DNA from: Fuerstiella marisgermanici
GTDB lineage: Bacteria > Planctomycetota > Planctomycetia > Planctomycetales > Planctomycetaceae
DNA length: 64,000 nucleotides
Direction of reading: 5' to 3'
NCBI RefSeq assembly: GCF_001983935.1
Contig: NZ_CP017641.1
Span: forward strand, 5,675,001-5,739,000
Below are positions 43,230 to 52,399 of the stretch, piece after piece. Positions within the stretch are counted from its first letter, which is position 1. Every line of letters starts with the position of its first letter. The translations under genes were made by a program, and so were the position numbers. Below the pieces are notes generated by a model. It saw only the letters and a list, made by a program, of their open reading frames with translations, did no database searches and was not told where the DNA came from.

Positions 43230-44729
43230 ATGGTCATTTTACAGAGAAAATTTAGGTTGCATTGGCTGCTGCCGCTGGCGCTGGTGTTTGTGGCGATGAG
43301 TGGCGGCGACGCGTTCGGACAGGAAGACGCGGCGGCGCAAGTGGCTGCGGCAGCGGAAGAGGCAGACGCGGCACCGTCTTATTACGAGACGGCCGAAATC
43401 GATTACACGATCAACACACTGATCATGTTTGTGTGTGCCGTGCTGGTTCTGTTTATGCAGGCCGGGTTTGCGATGGTTGAAGTCGGTTTCAATGCCTCAA
43501 AGAACGCAGTGAACATCATCTTCAAAAATATCATGGACCTGTCGATCGGCGTCATGCTGTTTATGTTGATCGGTTACGGCTTGATGTATCCCGGCGACGC
43601 GGGTGCGGGTGGCTGGTTTGCTTTCGGAGGAATCTGGGGCGAGCGTGATGCAGTTGATACGGTCGCTGGATTGGGTGACTACAGTGCCGCTGCAGACTTT
43701 CTGTTTCAGGTCGCATTCGCCGCAACAGCTGCGACGATCGTTTCCGGAGCTGTCGCAGGACGCATGAAGTTCACCGGTTATCTGTGCTACAGCGCGATCC
43801 TGACAGGATTGGTATACCCAATTAGTGGCATGTGGAAGTGGGGCGGTGGAGCACTGGCAGAGTGGGGCTTTGCTGACTTTGCTGGATCGGTTGTTGTTCA
43901 TGCAGTCGGAGGATTTGCCGGCCTTGCTGGGGCAATGGTGCTGGGGCCACGCATCGGCCGCTACTCAAAAGATGGCAAGTCACAGCCAATGCTGGGCCAT
44001 AACATGCCGTTGGCTGCCCTTGGCGTCTTCATCCTATGGGTCGGTTGGTACGGATTTAATCCTGGAAGCCAGCTGACTTACTCCGGAGCGGCTAACGCTG
44101 AAATCACGACCTGGATTGCTGTGACAACCACGCTTTCTGCAGCCGTTGGTGCCTTTGTTGCAATGCTGCTTTCGTGGGTCATGTTCAAGAAGCCGGACCT
44201 GTCTATGTGCCTGAACGGTGCTTTGGCTGGTTTGGTTGGAATCACGGCTAACTGCGATCAAGTGTCACTCACGAGTGCCGCCATCATCGGACTCGTCGCT
44301 GGCGGTCTGGTGTTTAGCGGAATTCTTCTGCTGGACAAATTGAAAATTGACGACCCGGTTGGTGCGTTTCCGGTACACGGCATTTGTGGCGTGTGGGGCG
44401 GAATCGCGACCGGCATCTTCGGGACCAGCCTTCCCGTGGTCGGAGAAGTTACTCTGACTCGTATGCAGTACATCATGGTTCAGGTTCAGTCGACAGCGAT
44501 TATCTGTGCCTGGGCGTTTGTAACAATGTTCACACTGTTCCAGATTCTGAAGGCCACTGGCCTGCTGCGAGTGTCGGCTGAAGAAGAAATCGAGGGCTTG
44601 GATATTGTTGAGCATGGCATGCCCGCCTATTCATCAGGAAGTACCGGCGGTGGAGGTGTCCCGTCACCAACCCCGGCGATGGCATCAACCGTTGTGTCCA
44701 CTAGCGTCTCGCCTGTTCCCGCTCAATAA
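43230..44729 (+). CDS. amt: Ammonium transporter
   Basis: 499 residues with GAGGACAGG before the ATG. A signal peptide (to about residue 30, ending DAFGQ) precedes the Amt/MEP/Rh core of about 11 helices: LFMQAGFAMVEVGFNASKNA, GGFAGLAGAMVLGPRIGRYS, LAALGVFILWVGWYGFNPGS, and FPVHGICGVWGGIATGIFGT with the pore His in each half (HAVGG and HGICG). It moves ammonium across the inner membrane as a trimer. Ser/Gly/Pro-rich tail after residue 470. No PII gene is adjacent, which is unusual for this family. Confidence 0.95.
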   Translation: MVILQRKFRLHWLLPLALVFVAMSGGDAFGQEDAAAQVAAAAEEADAAPSYYETAEIDYTINTLIMFVCAVLVLFMQAGFAMVEVGFNASKNAVNIIFKNIMDLSIGVMLFMLIGYGLMYPGDAGAGGWFAFGGIWGERDAVDTVAGLGDYSAAADFLFQVAFAATAATIVSGAVAGRMKFTGYLCYSAILTGLVYPISGMWKWGGGALAEWGFADFAGSVVVHAVGGFAGLAGAMVLGPRIGRYSKDGKSQPMLGHNMPLAALGVFILWVGWYGFNPGSQLTYSGAANAEITTWIAVTTTLSAAVGAFVAMLLSWVMFKKPDLSMCLNGALAGLVGITANCDQVSLTSAAIIGLVAGGLVFSGILLLDKLKIDDPVGAFPVHGICGVWGGIATGIFGTSLPVVGEVTLTRMQYIMVQVQSTAIICAWAFVTMFTLFQILKATGLLRVSAEEEIEGLDIVEHGMPAYSSGSTGGGGVPSPTPAMASTVVSTSVSPVPAQ

Positions 44730-45065
44730 GGGTGCGTAGCCCGAGCGGGAAGCTCCTGCCGTGAGTCTGCGAAAGCGGAATCGGCGGAAAGGTGGAAGGA
44801 CTTGTTCCTTCCACCTTTTTCTATGCGCGGTAGGCAACTCAGCAGAATCACGCTATCGCAGCGCACACGTGATTGACGCATAGCAGCAGTCGGCCCCCGC
44901 TTCCATTCGAACGAACTCGATGGTGCAGCGTCAGTGTGGGTGCGTTCGGCCCGTTCGGTTGCATGACGTGGCCGGTTTCTTCATGCTTTGGAGCCGCCCG
45001 GGCTGCGCGGCGGCACCCATTTATCAGACATTCGCCCCTATCAGGCAAACACGGAGAACCAAAAC
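44730..45065. other. Intergenic region after amt
   Basis: Apart from the terminator at 44788-44818, no gene or motif is seen. Confidence 0.4.
44788..44818 (+). terminator. Intrinsic terminator of amt
   Basis: AAAGGTGGAAGGA and TCCTTCCACCTTT form a perfect 13-bp stem with a CTTGT loop and a TTTTT tract, 58 bp after the amt stop. Confidence 0.9.
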
Positions 45066-45911
45066 GTGAAATACGGCATGAACCTGCTGCTGTGGAATTC
45101 AGTCATCACCGAAGAACACTTTCCAGTTATCGAAAAGTTGAAGGATATCGGCTACGACGCTGTCGAACTGCCCATGTTCGACCTGAACGGCGACACGTTT
45201 AAGAAACTTGGGGCGAAGCTGAAGGAGCTGGAACTGGGAGCCACTGCCGTGACCGTCTGTACGGCCGAAGCAAACCCCATTTCACCCGACGCCGCTATCC
45301 GCGAAGCTGGGCTCAACCATCTAAAGCAGGCGATTGACATGTGTGCTCTTGCCGGAGCCACTCATTTGTGCGGGCCGATCCATTCGGCACTTGGTGAGTT
45401 TTCCGGAAGCGGCCGCACAGACGACGAATGGAATTACGCGAAGGACATTCTGTCGAAAGCCGCCGACTACGCCAAAGAAAACAATGTGACTTTGGTTGTC
45501 GAATATCTGAACCGCTTTGAATGCTACTTCCTGAACTGTGCAGAAGACGCGGGACGTTTTTGCCGGGAAGTTGGGCATTCAAATTTGAAGACAATGTACG
45601 ACACTTTCCACGCCAACATCGAAGAAAAATCGATCACCGATGCGGTGAAAGCCTGTGCTGACCAGATGGTGCACGTTCACATCTCCGAAAACGATCGTTC
45701 GACGCCGGGCAAGGGCGGTGTTAATTGGGATGAATCCTTCGCGGCTCTAAAAGAAGTTGGTTACAGCGACGGCTACCTGATGATCGAAGCTTTCGGTCTG
45801 GCGCTGCCCGATCTGGCTGCAGCGACTCGCGTTTGGCGAAAGATGTTCGACACGGAATTGAAGCTGGCTGAAGAAGGCTACAAGTTCATGAAGAGCCGCT
45901 GGGAAGGGTAG
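45066..45911 (+). CDS. D-tagatose 3-epimerase-like TIM-barrel isomerase
   Basis: 281 residues from a GTG at 45066 with GGAG upstream; an ATG four codons on is possible. Xylose-isomerase-like TIM barrel. The metal-site pattern matches the tagatose/psicose 3-epimerase group: EYLNRFECYFLN (Glu), YDTFHANIEE (Asp and His), HISENDRSTPGKGG and MIEAFG (Glu). It should epimerise a ketose or a related sugar at C3; the true substrate is unknown. It precedes a secreted beta-propeller gene on the same strand. Confidence 0.85.
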   Translation: MKYGMNLLLWNSVITEEHFPVIEKLKDIGYDAVELPMFDLNGDTFKKLGAKLKELELGATAVTVCTAEANPISPDAAIREAGLNHLKQAIDMCALAGATHLCGPIHSALGEFSGSGRTDDEWNYAKDILSKAADYAKENNVTLVVEYLNRFECYFLNCAEDAGRFCREVGHSNLKTMYDTFHANIEEKSITDAVKACADQMVHVHISENDRSTPGKGGVNWDESFAALKEVGYSDGYLMIEAFGLALPDLAAATRVWRKMFDTELKLAEEGYKFMKSRWEG

Positions 45912-46035
45912 GGCAGTCCGAGTAGGAATGCCCTCCGTGTGAAATTCATTGGCGGTAGACCGCGTGCCGAACGGCTTTACGTGGCGGATATGTTCGCCCA
46001 CACCCACGACCAACGCCTTTTCGATACAACGCAAT

Positions 46036-47535
46036 ATGACTCCTCCATTGCGCAGCTTAGTCCATCAAGTCATTCGCCTGTTGGCCATCCTACTTGTTGC
46101 GCCGGCATTGTGTGCTCAGGACGCCGGGCCTATCGAAGACGATTTCTACAAGCTTCAGCGTTTTGAGATCCCGGAGGACATCAATCTGGAAGTGGGAGCC
46201 GTCGAACCACTGCCGGACGGCAACCTTGCGGTCTCAACCAGACGCGGTGACATCTTCCTTGTTAGTAATGCCTTCAGTGACGACCTGGCAGCCGTGCAAT
46301 TCAAGCCGTTCGCGACCGGACTGCATGAAGTACTCGGGCTGTCATGGAAAGACGGCTGGCTGTACGCCACTCAACGTTGTGAAGTCACTCGGCTGCGCGA
46401 TACGACCGGCGACGGTGTGGCCGACGAGTTTCAAACGTTTAACGACGACTGGGGCATCAACGGCGACTATCACGAATATGCCTTCGGTTCGCCGTTTGAC
46501 AAAGACGGCAACATGTGGGTCGTGTTGTGCCTGACCGGGTCGTTCAACAGTGATTCGAAATACCGAGGCTGGTGTTTGCGAATAGACAGCGACGGAAATT
46601 CGATTCCCACGTGCAGCGGAATTCGGTCGCCGGGCGGCATCGCCTTCAACGCCAATGGAGACGCCTTTTATACAGATAACCAGGGTCCGTGGAACGGCAC
46701 CAGCAGTCTGAAGTGGCTGCGTCCCGGTTCGTTTCAGGGACATCCGGGCGGGTTTAAATGGTACAAGGATGCGGAGCCCGTGCTGGGCAAAGCGCCTCAG
46801 GAACCCGAAAGCGGCAGCCGCATTATGACCGAGGCCGCGAAGATCCCGGAATACGAACCGCCCGTGATCCTGTTTCCGTACAAAAAAATGGGCCAGTCGG
46901 CCAGCGGCATCGCCTGCGATCAAAGCGGCGGAAAATTTGGCCCGTTTGAGAAGCAGCTGTTTGTCGGCGACCAAACGTTCAGCACAGTGATGAGATGTTT
47001 TCTGGAACAGGTGAACGGCCATTACCAAGGCGCTTGTTTCCCGTTTCGGGAAGGGTTTGGGTCGGGCACAGTTTCTGTGCGACTGACAGAAGATGGCACG
47101 ATGTTTGTCGGCGGAACGAACCGAGGCTGGGGTTCTCGCGGCACCAAACCGTTCGCTCTGGAACGGCTGACCTGGACCGGCAAAGTGCCCTTTGAGATCC
47201 ATGAAATGCGAGCGAAGGCGGACGGCTTTGAACTTACGTTTACTCAGCCGGCAGACCCAACGACCGCTGCGGATCCGACGTCGTATGACATGGAAACCTA
47301 CACCTACATCTATCAGTCGTCGTACGGCAGCCCGGAAGTCGATGGCACCGCGCCGACGATCACAAAGGTGGAAGTTTCGGCAGACGGCCAGTCAGCTCGG
47401 CTGTTTGTCGACGGTCTTCAAAAGGGACATGTGCATGAACTCAAGGCAGGCGGGGTGCGATCGACTTCGGGTGTCCCGCTGCTGCACGATATGGCGTACT
47501 ACACGTTGAACTACATCCCAACGGCGCAAGATTAG
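46036..47535 (+). CDS. Secreted beta-propeller protein (PVC-type dehydrogenase-like)
   Basis: 499 residues from the ATG at 46036. A signal peptide occupies about residues 1-28 ([17 protein letters not shown]). The rest has repeated beta-propeller blades with [40 protein letters not shown] (split here: [24 protein letters not shown]) and [18 protein letters not shown], like sugar/sorbosone dehydrogenases and the planctomycete 'PVC-type membrane-bound dehydrogenase' family. The C-terminal 110 residues are a beta-sandwich-like domain. No cytochrome CxxCH is present. Substrate unknown. Confidence 0.78.
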   Translation: MTPPLRSLVHQVIRLLAILLVAPALCAQDAGPIEDDFYKLQRFEIPEDINLEVGAVEPLPDGNLAVSTRRGDIFLVSNAFSDDLAAVQFKPFATGLHEVLGLSWKDGWLYATQRCEVTRLRDTTGDGVADEFQTFNDDWGINGDYHEYAFGSPFDKDGNMWVVLCLTGSFNSDSKYRGWCLRIDSDGNSIPTCSGIRSPGGIAFNANGDAFYTDNQGPWNGTSSLKWLRPGSFQGHPGGFKWYKDAEPVLGKAPQEPESGSRIMTEAAKIPEYEPPVILFPYKKMGQSASGIACDQSGGKFGPFEKQLFVGDQTFSTVMRCFLEQVNGHYQGACFPFREGFGSGTVSVRLTEDGTMFVGGTNRGWGSRGTKPFALERLTWTGKVPFEIHEMRAKADGFELTFTQPADPTTAADPTSYDMETYTYIYQSSYGSPEVDGTAPTITKVEVSADGQSARLFVDGLQKGHVHELKAGGVRSTSGVPLLHDMAYYTLNYIPTAQD

Positions 47536-47734
47536 TTCGAGTGCCTTAGCTTAGAGGTGATTGTCTGCAGCAGGTGAGTCTGGCGATCTTAGTCGCACGG
47601 CAGTTCACTCGGCTGCTTGCCTGCTGTGGCCAAGACAATCCCGCCCATTCGATCTGCTTGGTCAGGACAGCCGAGCAGACGCTGGGCTGAATGCTTTCGC
47701 TGGCCAGCAGTTTGACGATCAGCCTCGCATGAAA

Positions 47735-47767
47735 AAAGCCGTCGTCCGATATCCGAACGACGGCTTT
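47735..47767. terminator. Terminator downstream of the PEP-CTERM gene
   Basis: AAAGCCGTCGT and ACGACGGCTTT form a perfect 11-bp stem. Read on the minus strand it is followed by TTTTTTC, so it most likely ends the gene at 47807-50080. The converging plus-strand gene at 46036 may use it too. Confidence 0.85.
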
Positions 47768-47806
47768 GTTATTTTCCTGAGCCGATCTCTCAACTCGCGG
47801 CGAAAG

Positions 47807-50080
47807 CTATTCCGCCGTCTTGTCTTTGCGACGACGTCGCAGGTAAGCCATGCCGCCCATCATTGAGCCAACGGCCATCATGAGCAGGCTACCAGGTTCC
47901 GGGACGACGGGTGCGTTTCCAGAGCCCGGATCACCGATGCCTCCGCCCGCGTTACCACCGTTTCCGAATCCACTGCCACCATTGTTACCAGGATCGGTTG
48001 GTTGAGTTACAGGGACATCGACAGTCGGTTCCTGCGGATTGCTGAAGAACCCGCCTCCTGAACCTGAACCGCTACCTGAGCCGGATCCACTTCCGGAGCC
48101 CGACCCACTGCCGCCACCAAACCCAGATCCGCTACCGCTTCCTGAGCCGGAGCCAGATCCACTGCCCGAACCAGAGCCGCTTCCTGAACCGGAACCGCTA
48201 CCACTGCCCGAGCCGGAGCCACTTCCAGAACCCGAGCCGCTGCCGCTGCCCGAGCCGCTGCCCGAGCCGCTTCCCGAACCAGATCCAGATCCACTGCCTG
48301 AACCAGAACCGCTACCGCTGCCAGAGCCACTTCCTGAACCCGAGCCGCTGCCGGAACCAGAGCCTGAGCCGGAACCACTTCCAGAACCAGATCCGCCACC
48401 GTCAGTCGGACAGTCAGGATTGTTACCGAATCCGCTACCACTTCCTGAACCCGATCCGCTACCGCTGCCCGAGCCGGAACCGCTTCCAGAACCTGAACCG
48501 CTGCCGCTGCCTGAGCCGGAACCACTTCCTGAACCAGAACCGCTGCCGCTGCCTGAGCCGGAACCACTTCCTGAACCAGAACCGCTACCGCTGCCCGAGA
48601 CGGAACCACTTCCTGAACCCGAACCGCTACCGCTGCCCGAGCCGGAACCACTCCCTGAACCCGATCCGCTGCCGCTGCCTGAGCCAGAACCGCTTCCCGA
48701 GCCAGAACCGGAACCACTTCCAGAACCAGAACCGCTGCCGCTGCCCGAGCCGGAACCACTTCCAGAGCCGCCACCGAAGCCGGAGCCACCGCCTGTTCCC
48801 CCGCCCTGGCCGCCACCGAAGCCGCTGCCTTGATCATCGCCGCCCTGGCCACCACCCTGACCGCCGCCGAAGCCGCCGCCAGAACCCGTGCCGCCACCGA
48901 AGCCGGATCCACCGCCGCTGCCGCTACCAGAGCCGCTGCCGCTTCCCCCGCCAAAACCGCTGCCGCCACCGATGGCACCGCCGCCGTGACCTTTGTCACC
49001 CGGCATTACAGAGTGGCCGCCGCCGAAGCCGTCGCCTTTTCCACCACCACCTTTGCCGCCGCCGCCCTTGCCGCCGCCTCCACCTTTGCCACCGCCGCCA
49101 CCTCCGTTGCCGCCGCCGTTTCCTCCACCAGATCCAGACCCTGAACCTGAACCTGATCCCGACCCTGTTCCAGTGCCAGTACCGTTGCCGCCGGTCGCAT
49201 TGCCACCGGTAGCGTTTGAATTGCCACCCGTCGCATTGCCGCCGTTACCATTGGCCGTTGCGTTGCCACCCTGACCGCCGGTCGCGTTTGAGTTACCACC
49301 CTGGCCGCCTGTGGCATTGCCGCCAGTTGCGTTTCCGCCCTGAGCGTTGTTGTTGATGGTGATACCGCCGTTGCCGCCGTTGCCATCACCGTTGTTGTTA
49401 TTGTTATTGTTGTTGGCACCGTCGTTGTTGTTGTTCAACGAGCCGCCGATCAGGCCGCCGAGAATTCCACCACCGAATCCGCCGCCGAAGCCTCCGCCAC
49501 CGCCGAAGCCGCCGCTGCTGCCGCCGCCGAAGCCAGCTCCGTGACCAGTTCCACCACCGAAGCCACCGCCTGCTCCTGCCCCTACGCCACCGCCATCGGG
49601 AACCAAAGCTTCGCCCTGAACAATGGCGTCGCCCGCGTAGATCGCTCCGCCGGGAATTCCTTCCTGACCGTACAGGCCGAGGTAGTTTCCACCGTAGAGG
49701 TCGGCTGCAATGGGGTTTCCGTTTTCGTCGACCAGTTGGTCTTCCTCAACAACCTCCTGCTGATAGGGCTGAACCTGAGCCGTGCCTTGTGCCACTTCAG
49801 GCAGGGCCTGTGGCGCTGGTCCGCATCCGCAGTCGGCCGGATTGTAAAAAGACATGTGCGACACTCGCGGCATGGCCTGCACCGCGACTGGATATCCGGG
49901 CATCATTGCTCCGGAAACGTGAGCCGCAACAACCTCACCGCAAGACGAGCAGGGGCGAGCGTAAGCGAAACGTGAATCGTGCCGGACTCCCTGAGCCCAC
50001 GCAGGCGTTGCTGCGGTTGCGGCAAGCGCGCCAAACAACGATGCCTTCTTGAAGATTGATTTGAGTTTCTGGTTCAACAT
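47807..50080 (-). CDS. PEP-CTERM surface protein with extreme Ser-Gly repeats
   Basis: 757 residues. The signal peptide ends near AWAQG (residue 30). A Cys-containing region follows (PCSSCGEVV, then ADCGCGPAP). The Gly/Asn-rich segment (about 170-330) holds NATGG units. A central segment (about 420-700) is nearly pure Ser-Gly dipeptide, interrupted once by [11 protein letters not shown]. The C-terminus is a textbook PEP-CTERM signal: [20 protein letters not shown] followed by YLRRRRKDK. Exosortase should cut it and attach or release it at the surface. It is divergent from the exosortase gene. Confidence 0.9.
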   Translation of the reverse strand: MLNQKLKSIFKKASLFGALAATAATPAWAQGVRHDSRFAYARPCSSCGEVVAAHVSGAMMPGYPVAVQAMPRVSHMSFYNPADCGCGPAPQALPEVAQGTAQVQPYQQEVVEEDQLVDENGNPIAADLYGGNYLGLYGQEGIPGGAIYAGDAIVQGEALVPDGGGVGAGAGGGFGGGTGHGAGFGGGSSGGFGGGGGFGGGFGGGILGGLIGGSLNNNNDGANNNNNNNNGDGNGGNGGITINNNAQGGNATGGNATGGQGGNSNATGGQGGNATANGNGGNATGGNSNATGGNATGGNGTGTGTGSGSGSGSGSGSGGGNGGGNGGGGGGKGGGGGKGGGGKGGGGKGDGFGGGHSVMPGDKGHGGGAIGGGSGFGGGSGSGSGSGSGGGSGFGGGTGSGGGFGGGQGGGQGGDDQGSGFGGGQGGGTGGGSGFGGGSGSGSGSGSGSGSGSGSGSGSGSGSGSGSGSGSGSGSGSGSGSGSGSGSGSGSGSVSGSGSGSGSGSGSGSGSGSGSGSGSGSGSGSGSGSGSGSGSGSGSGSGSGSGSGSGFGNNPDCPTDGGGSGSGSGSGSGSGSGSGSGSGSGSGSGSGSGSGSGSGSGSGSGSGSGSGSGSGSGSGSGSGSGSGSGSGSGSGSGSGSGSGSGSGSGSGSGFGGGSGSGSGSGSGSGSGSGSGGGFFSNPQEPTVDVPVTQPTDPGNNGGSGFGNGGNAGGGIGDPGSGNAPVVPEPGSLLMMAVGSMMGGMAYLRRRRKDKTAE

Positions 50081-50529
50081 AGTTCGCTTGCCTCGCAGTT
50101 CCTGAATTCACGATTTGAAGTGAATGAGTGATGACAATTTGCTAAGGGGATCGCATAGTAAAGATGCCCATCCGTAGCGGGTCATCATGGGCTAAACATA
50201 TACGGTCCATTGGATGTCTCCAGCAGCATCTGAAACACATGAACTGTTTTACGCACTTTGCCTAATCGGACTTCCGGTCGTAACGATTATGCGGGCTCAG
50301 CGTTGCCAATTTGCAACGTCGTGGTGCCATCCGACCAATAAAAACACTGCATATTTGGTTTTCCGGCGTGTTTCCAACGGAAAACTTCGAACGCTGCGGG
50401 AATTGACGAGCTAGCCTCTTGTTGGCACTGCGCTGTCCGTTCGAATTCCGTCCGTTTTTGACGGTGTTCCAGAAGGTTCAGCCGTTGCGGCGACACCCCA
50501 TTTGGCGAATCACATTTGCAAAGTGTGCT
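50081..50529. other. Divergent promoter region of the exosortase locus
   Basis: Shared upstream region of the PEP-CTERM gene and the exosortase gene. TTTTCCG at 50359-50365 and CGGAAAA at 50378-50384 form a 7-bp inverted repeat. No clear promoter hexamers are seen. Confidence 0.4.
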
Positions 50530-51483
50530 ATGCAACATCGATCAATTCTGAAATCACATGAACCGGACGAATGGGCGTGCCCCGACTGGAAGGCTCGCGC
50601 CATCTGGACGGGTGTCTTCTTTTTGGCCCTGGTTGTGCTGTTCAGCGACCTGCTGCAGTCTTTTCTGAGCCGGTGGTCTACAGAACCGCAGTACTCTCAT
50701 GGATTTGCCATTCCACTCATCGCCGCCGGACTTGGCTGGTACCTCAGCGATCGCATCCGAGCCGGGTGGGCTCAATCAAGCGCATGGGGAATCGCCTTCA
50801 TCGTTGCCGGAACGGTTCTGCACATTCTTGGCCGCTATCTGTTTATTGAAGCAGCCGATTGCCTGGGACTGCTGCTGTGCATCACAGGGGGCGCATTTCT
50901 GATTTGGGGACGAAACCTGGTGTGGGGCGTCTGGCCCGCGATACTGTTTTTGATCTTCATGTTTCCGCTGCCGTACCGAATTGAACGCATGCTGTCCGCT
51001 CCGCTGCAACTTTACGGAGCTGAAAAATCGGCTTACTACATTCAGATGTTTGGCATCCCGGCCGTCGCCAAAGGCAGCCTGATTTTGATGGGCGACCACA
51101 AACTTGGCGTCGCGGAAGCCTGCAGCGGTATGAGAATGCTGACGGTGTTCTTTGCGATCTCTGCAGCAACCATCATCGTGACAAAGCGATCGGTCTGGGA
51201 AAAAGTGATCATCCTGTTTAGCGCCATTCCTATCGCGTTGATATGCAACATTGGTCGCATTGTTGCGACCGCGCTCGCTCATCACTGGCTCGGTCAGGAC
51301 ATGGCAGACCTCGTCTTTCACGATCTCAGTGGCTGGTTGATGATGCCTTCAGCCATGTTGTTGTTGTTTCTGCTGTTGAAGTTGCTGGACTGGTTGTTCG
51401 TCGCCGCACCAGAAGCAGAAGACAAGCTCAGGTCCGTTAAACGCATGGGACTACCGGGTGTCCCGACAGTAACGCGCAGCTAG
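50530..51483 (+). CDS. Exosortase (PEP-CTERM transpeptidase-like protease)
   Basis: 317 residues from the ATG at 50530; the frame is open 37 codons upstream without protein character. An eight-helix membrane protein. Catalytic residues are in the expected order: Cys198 in GVAEACSGMRML, Arg243 in ICNIGRIVATA, and His264 in DLVFHDLSGWL. Family motifs WSTEPQYSHGF and FMFPLPYRIE are also present. It processes proteins with a C-terminal PEP-CTERM signal; the divergent Ser-Gly protein at 47807-50080 is an obvious substrate. The exact exosortase subtype is not assigned. Confidence 0.92.
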   Translation: MQHRSILKSHEPDEWACPDWKARAIWTGVFFLALVVLFSDLLQSFLSRWSTEPQYSHGFAIPLIAAGLGWYLSDRIRAGWAQSSAWGIAFIVAGTVLHILGRYLFIEAADCLGLLLCITGGAFLIWGRNLVWGVWPAILFLIFMFPLPYRIERMLSAPLQLYGAEKSAYYIQMFGIPAVAKGSLILMGDHKLGVAEACSGMRMLTVFFAISAATIIVTKRSVWEKVIILFSAIPIALICNIGRIVATALAHHWLGQDMADLVFHDLSGWLMMPSAMLLLFLLLKLLDWLFVAAPEAEDKLRSVKRMGLPGVPTVTRS

Positions 51484-51592
51484 CAGTGCGTGTCCGCAGA
51501 CTTCAACCGCCGACAGACAACGGCAGAGCGAATCAGACGGCCGGCAAAGATCACTTTCATAAATACGCCTGACACTTCGAAAGGTCAGCATC

Positions 51593-52285
51593 GTGCAGAA
51601 AACTAAAATCAAGCGTCGCGACCTGCTGCTCATGGGCGCTGGCACGGCTGCGCTGGTCGTTGGCAAGTTCGCGGATAGTTCCATTAACGGATTTGACACC
51701 GCCGACAAGTCCGACCTGAACAACGCCGTGGCGCGACTGCATGACATTCCAACCGACATTGGAAACTGGTCTTCCAGCAGCGATGCCGAACTGACCGAGC
51801 GGGAGCAGGAGGTCGCCGGGATTTCCGGATACGTGCGACGTCATTACACCAACCCTCGAATCGGTTACTCCGTGCACCTGACCGTTTTGTGCGGCGCCTC
51901 AGGCCCGATTTCTGTGCATCCGCCAACAGCATGTTTCGAAGGCATTGGCTACACACTGGCATCCGGCCCGACACCCACACTGATCAAGTCAGACGACGGC
52001 AATTCAGCCAACGAATTTAACAAGTCATCATTCCGGCAGGGAGACGCGTCTGTGCCGGAAATCGTCCGCGTGTTCTGGGGCTGGGGCACTGACGGGGCAT
52101 GGAAAGCACCTTCCAACCCTCGCTTTGAATTCCGCGGAAAGTCATACCTGTACAAGATTTATGTCACCGACAGCCGCATTGATACGGGCGAAGATTCCGC
52201 TTTGCCACAGATCGAAACGTTTCTGAAGGACGCCTTGCCAGCGATCACCACAGCACTATCCGGACAAGATTCCGTCCCACAATAA
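51593..52285 (+). CDS. EpsI-like exosortase-associated protein (DUF3485)
   Basis: 230 residues from a GTG at 51593. The N-terminus has IKRRDLLLMGAGTAALVVGK, a Tat-like or signal-anchor sequence. The mature part has IPTDIGNWSS and, as the key family mark, SVHPPTACFEGIGYTLASGP, like the H-x-P-x-x-C-x-x-x-G signature of EpsI/DUF3485. This family usually follows or is fused to exosortase and takes part in exopolysaccharide or surface export. It is 110 bp after the exosortase stop on the same strand. Confidence 0.85.
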   Translation: MQKTKIKRRDLLLMGAGTAALVVGKFADSSINGFDTADKSDLNNAVARLHDIPTDIGNWSSSSDAELTEREQEVAGISGYVRRHYTNPRIGYSVHLTVLCGASGPISVHPPTACFEGIGYTLASGPTPTLIKSDDGNSANEFNKSSFRQGDASVPEIVRVFWGWGTDGAWKAPSNPRFEFRGKSYLYKIYVTDSRIDTGEDSALPQIETFLKDALPAITTALSGQDSVPQ

Positions 52286-52399
52286 CCGGACGGATTTTCC
52301 CATGGTCTGCGGAGGCCATCTTACGCATTAAGTCACCGATTCCTCGCGCGACCTGCGACCGACCAAATATCGCTCAGCCAACTTGCGAAGCTCGTTCAC

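Noticed and set aside
46342-47202. 286-codon minus-strand gene
   Set aside because: Lies wholly inside the beta-propeller gene and shows no domain.
48039-48833. Pro-Glu/Leu-rich protein on the plus strand
   Set aside because: It is the antisense of the Ser-Gly repeat coding tract; there is no start site context and no reason for a gene apart from the repeat's lack of stops.
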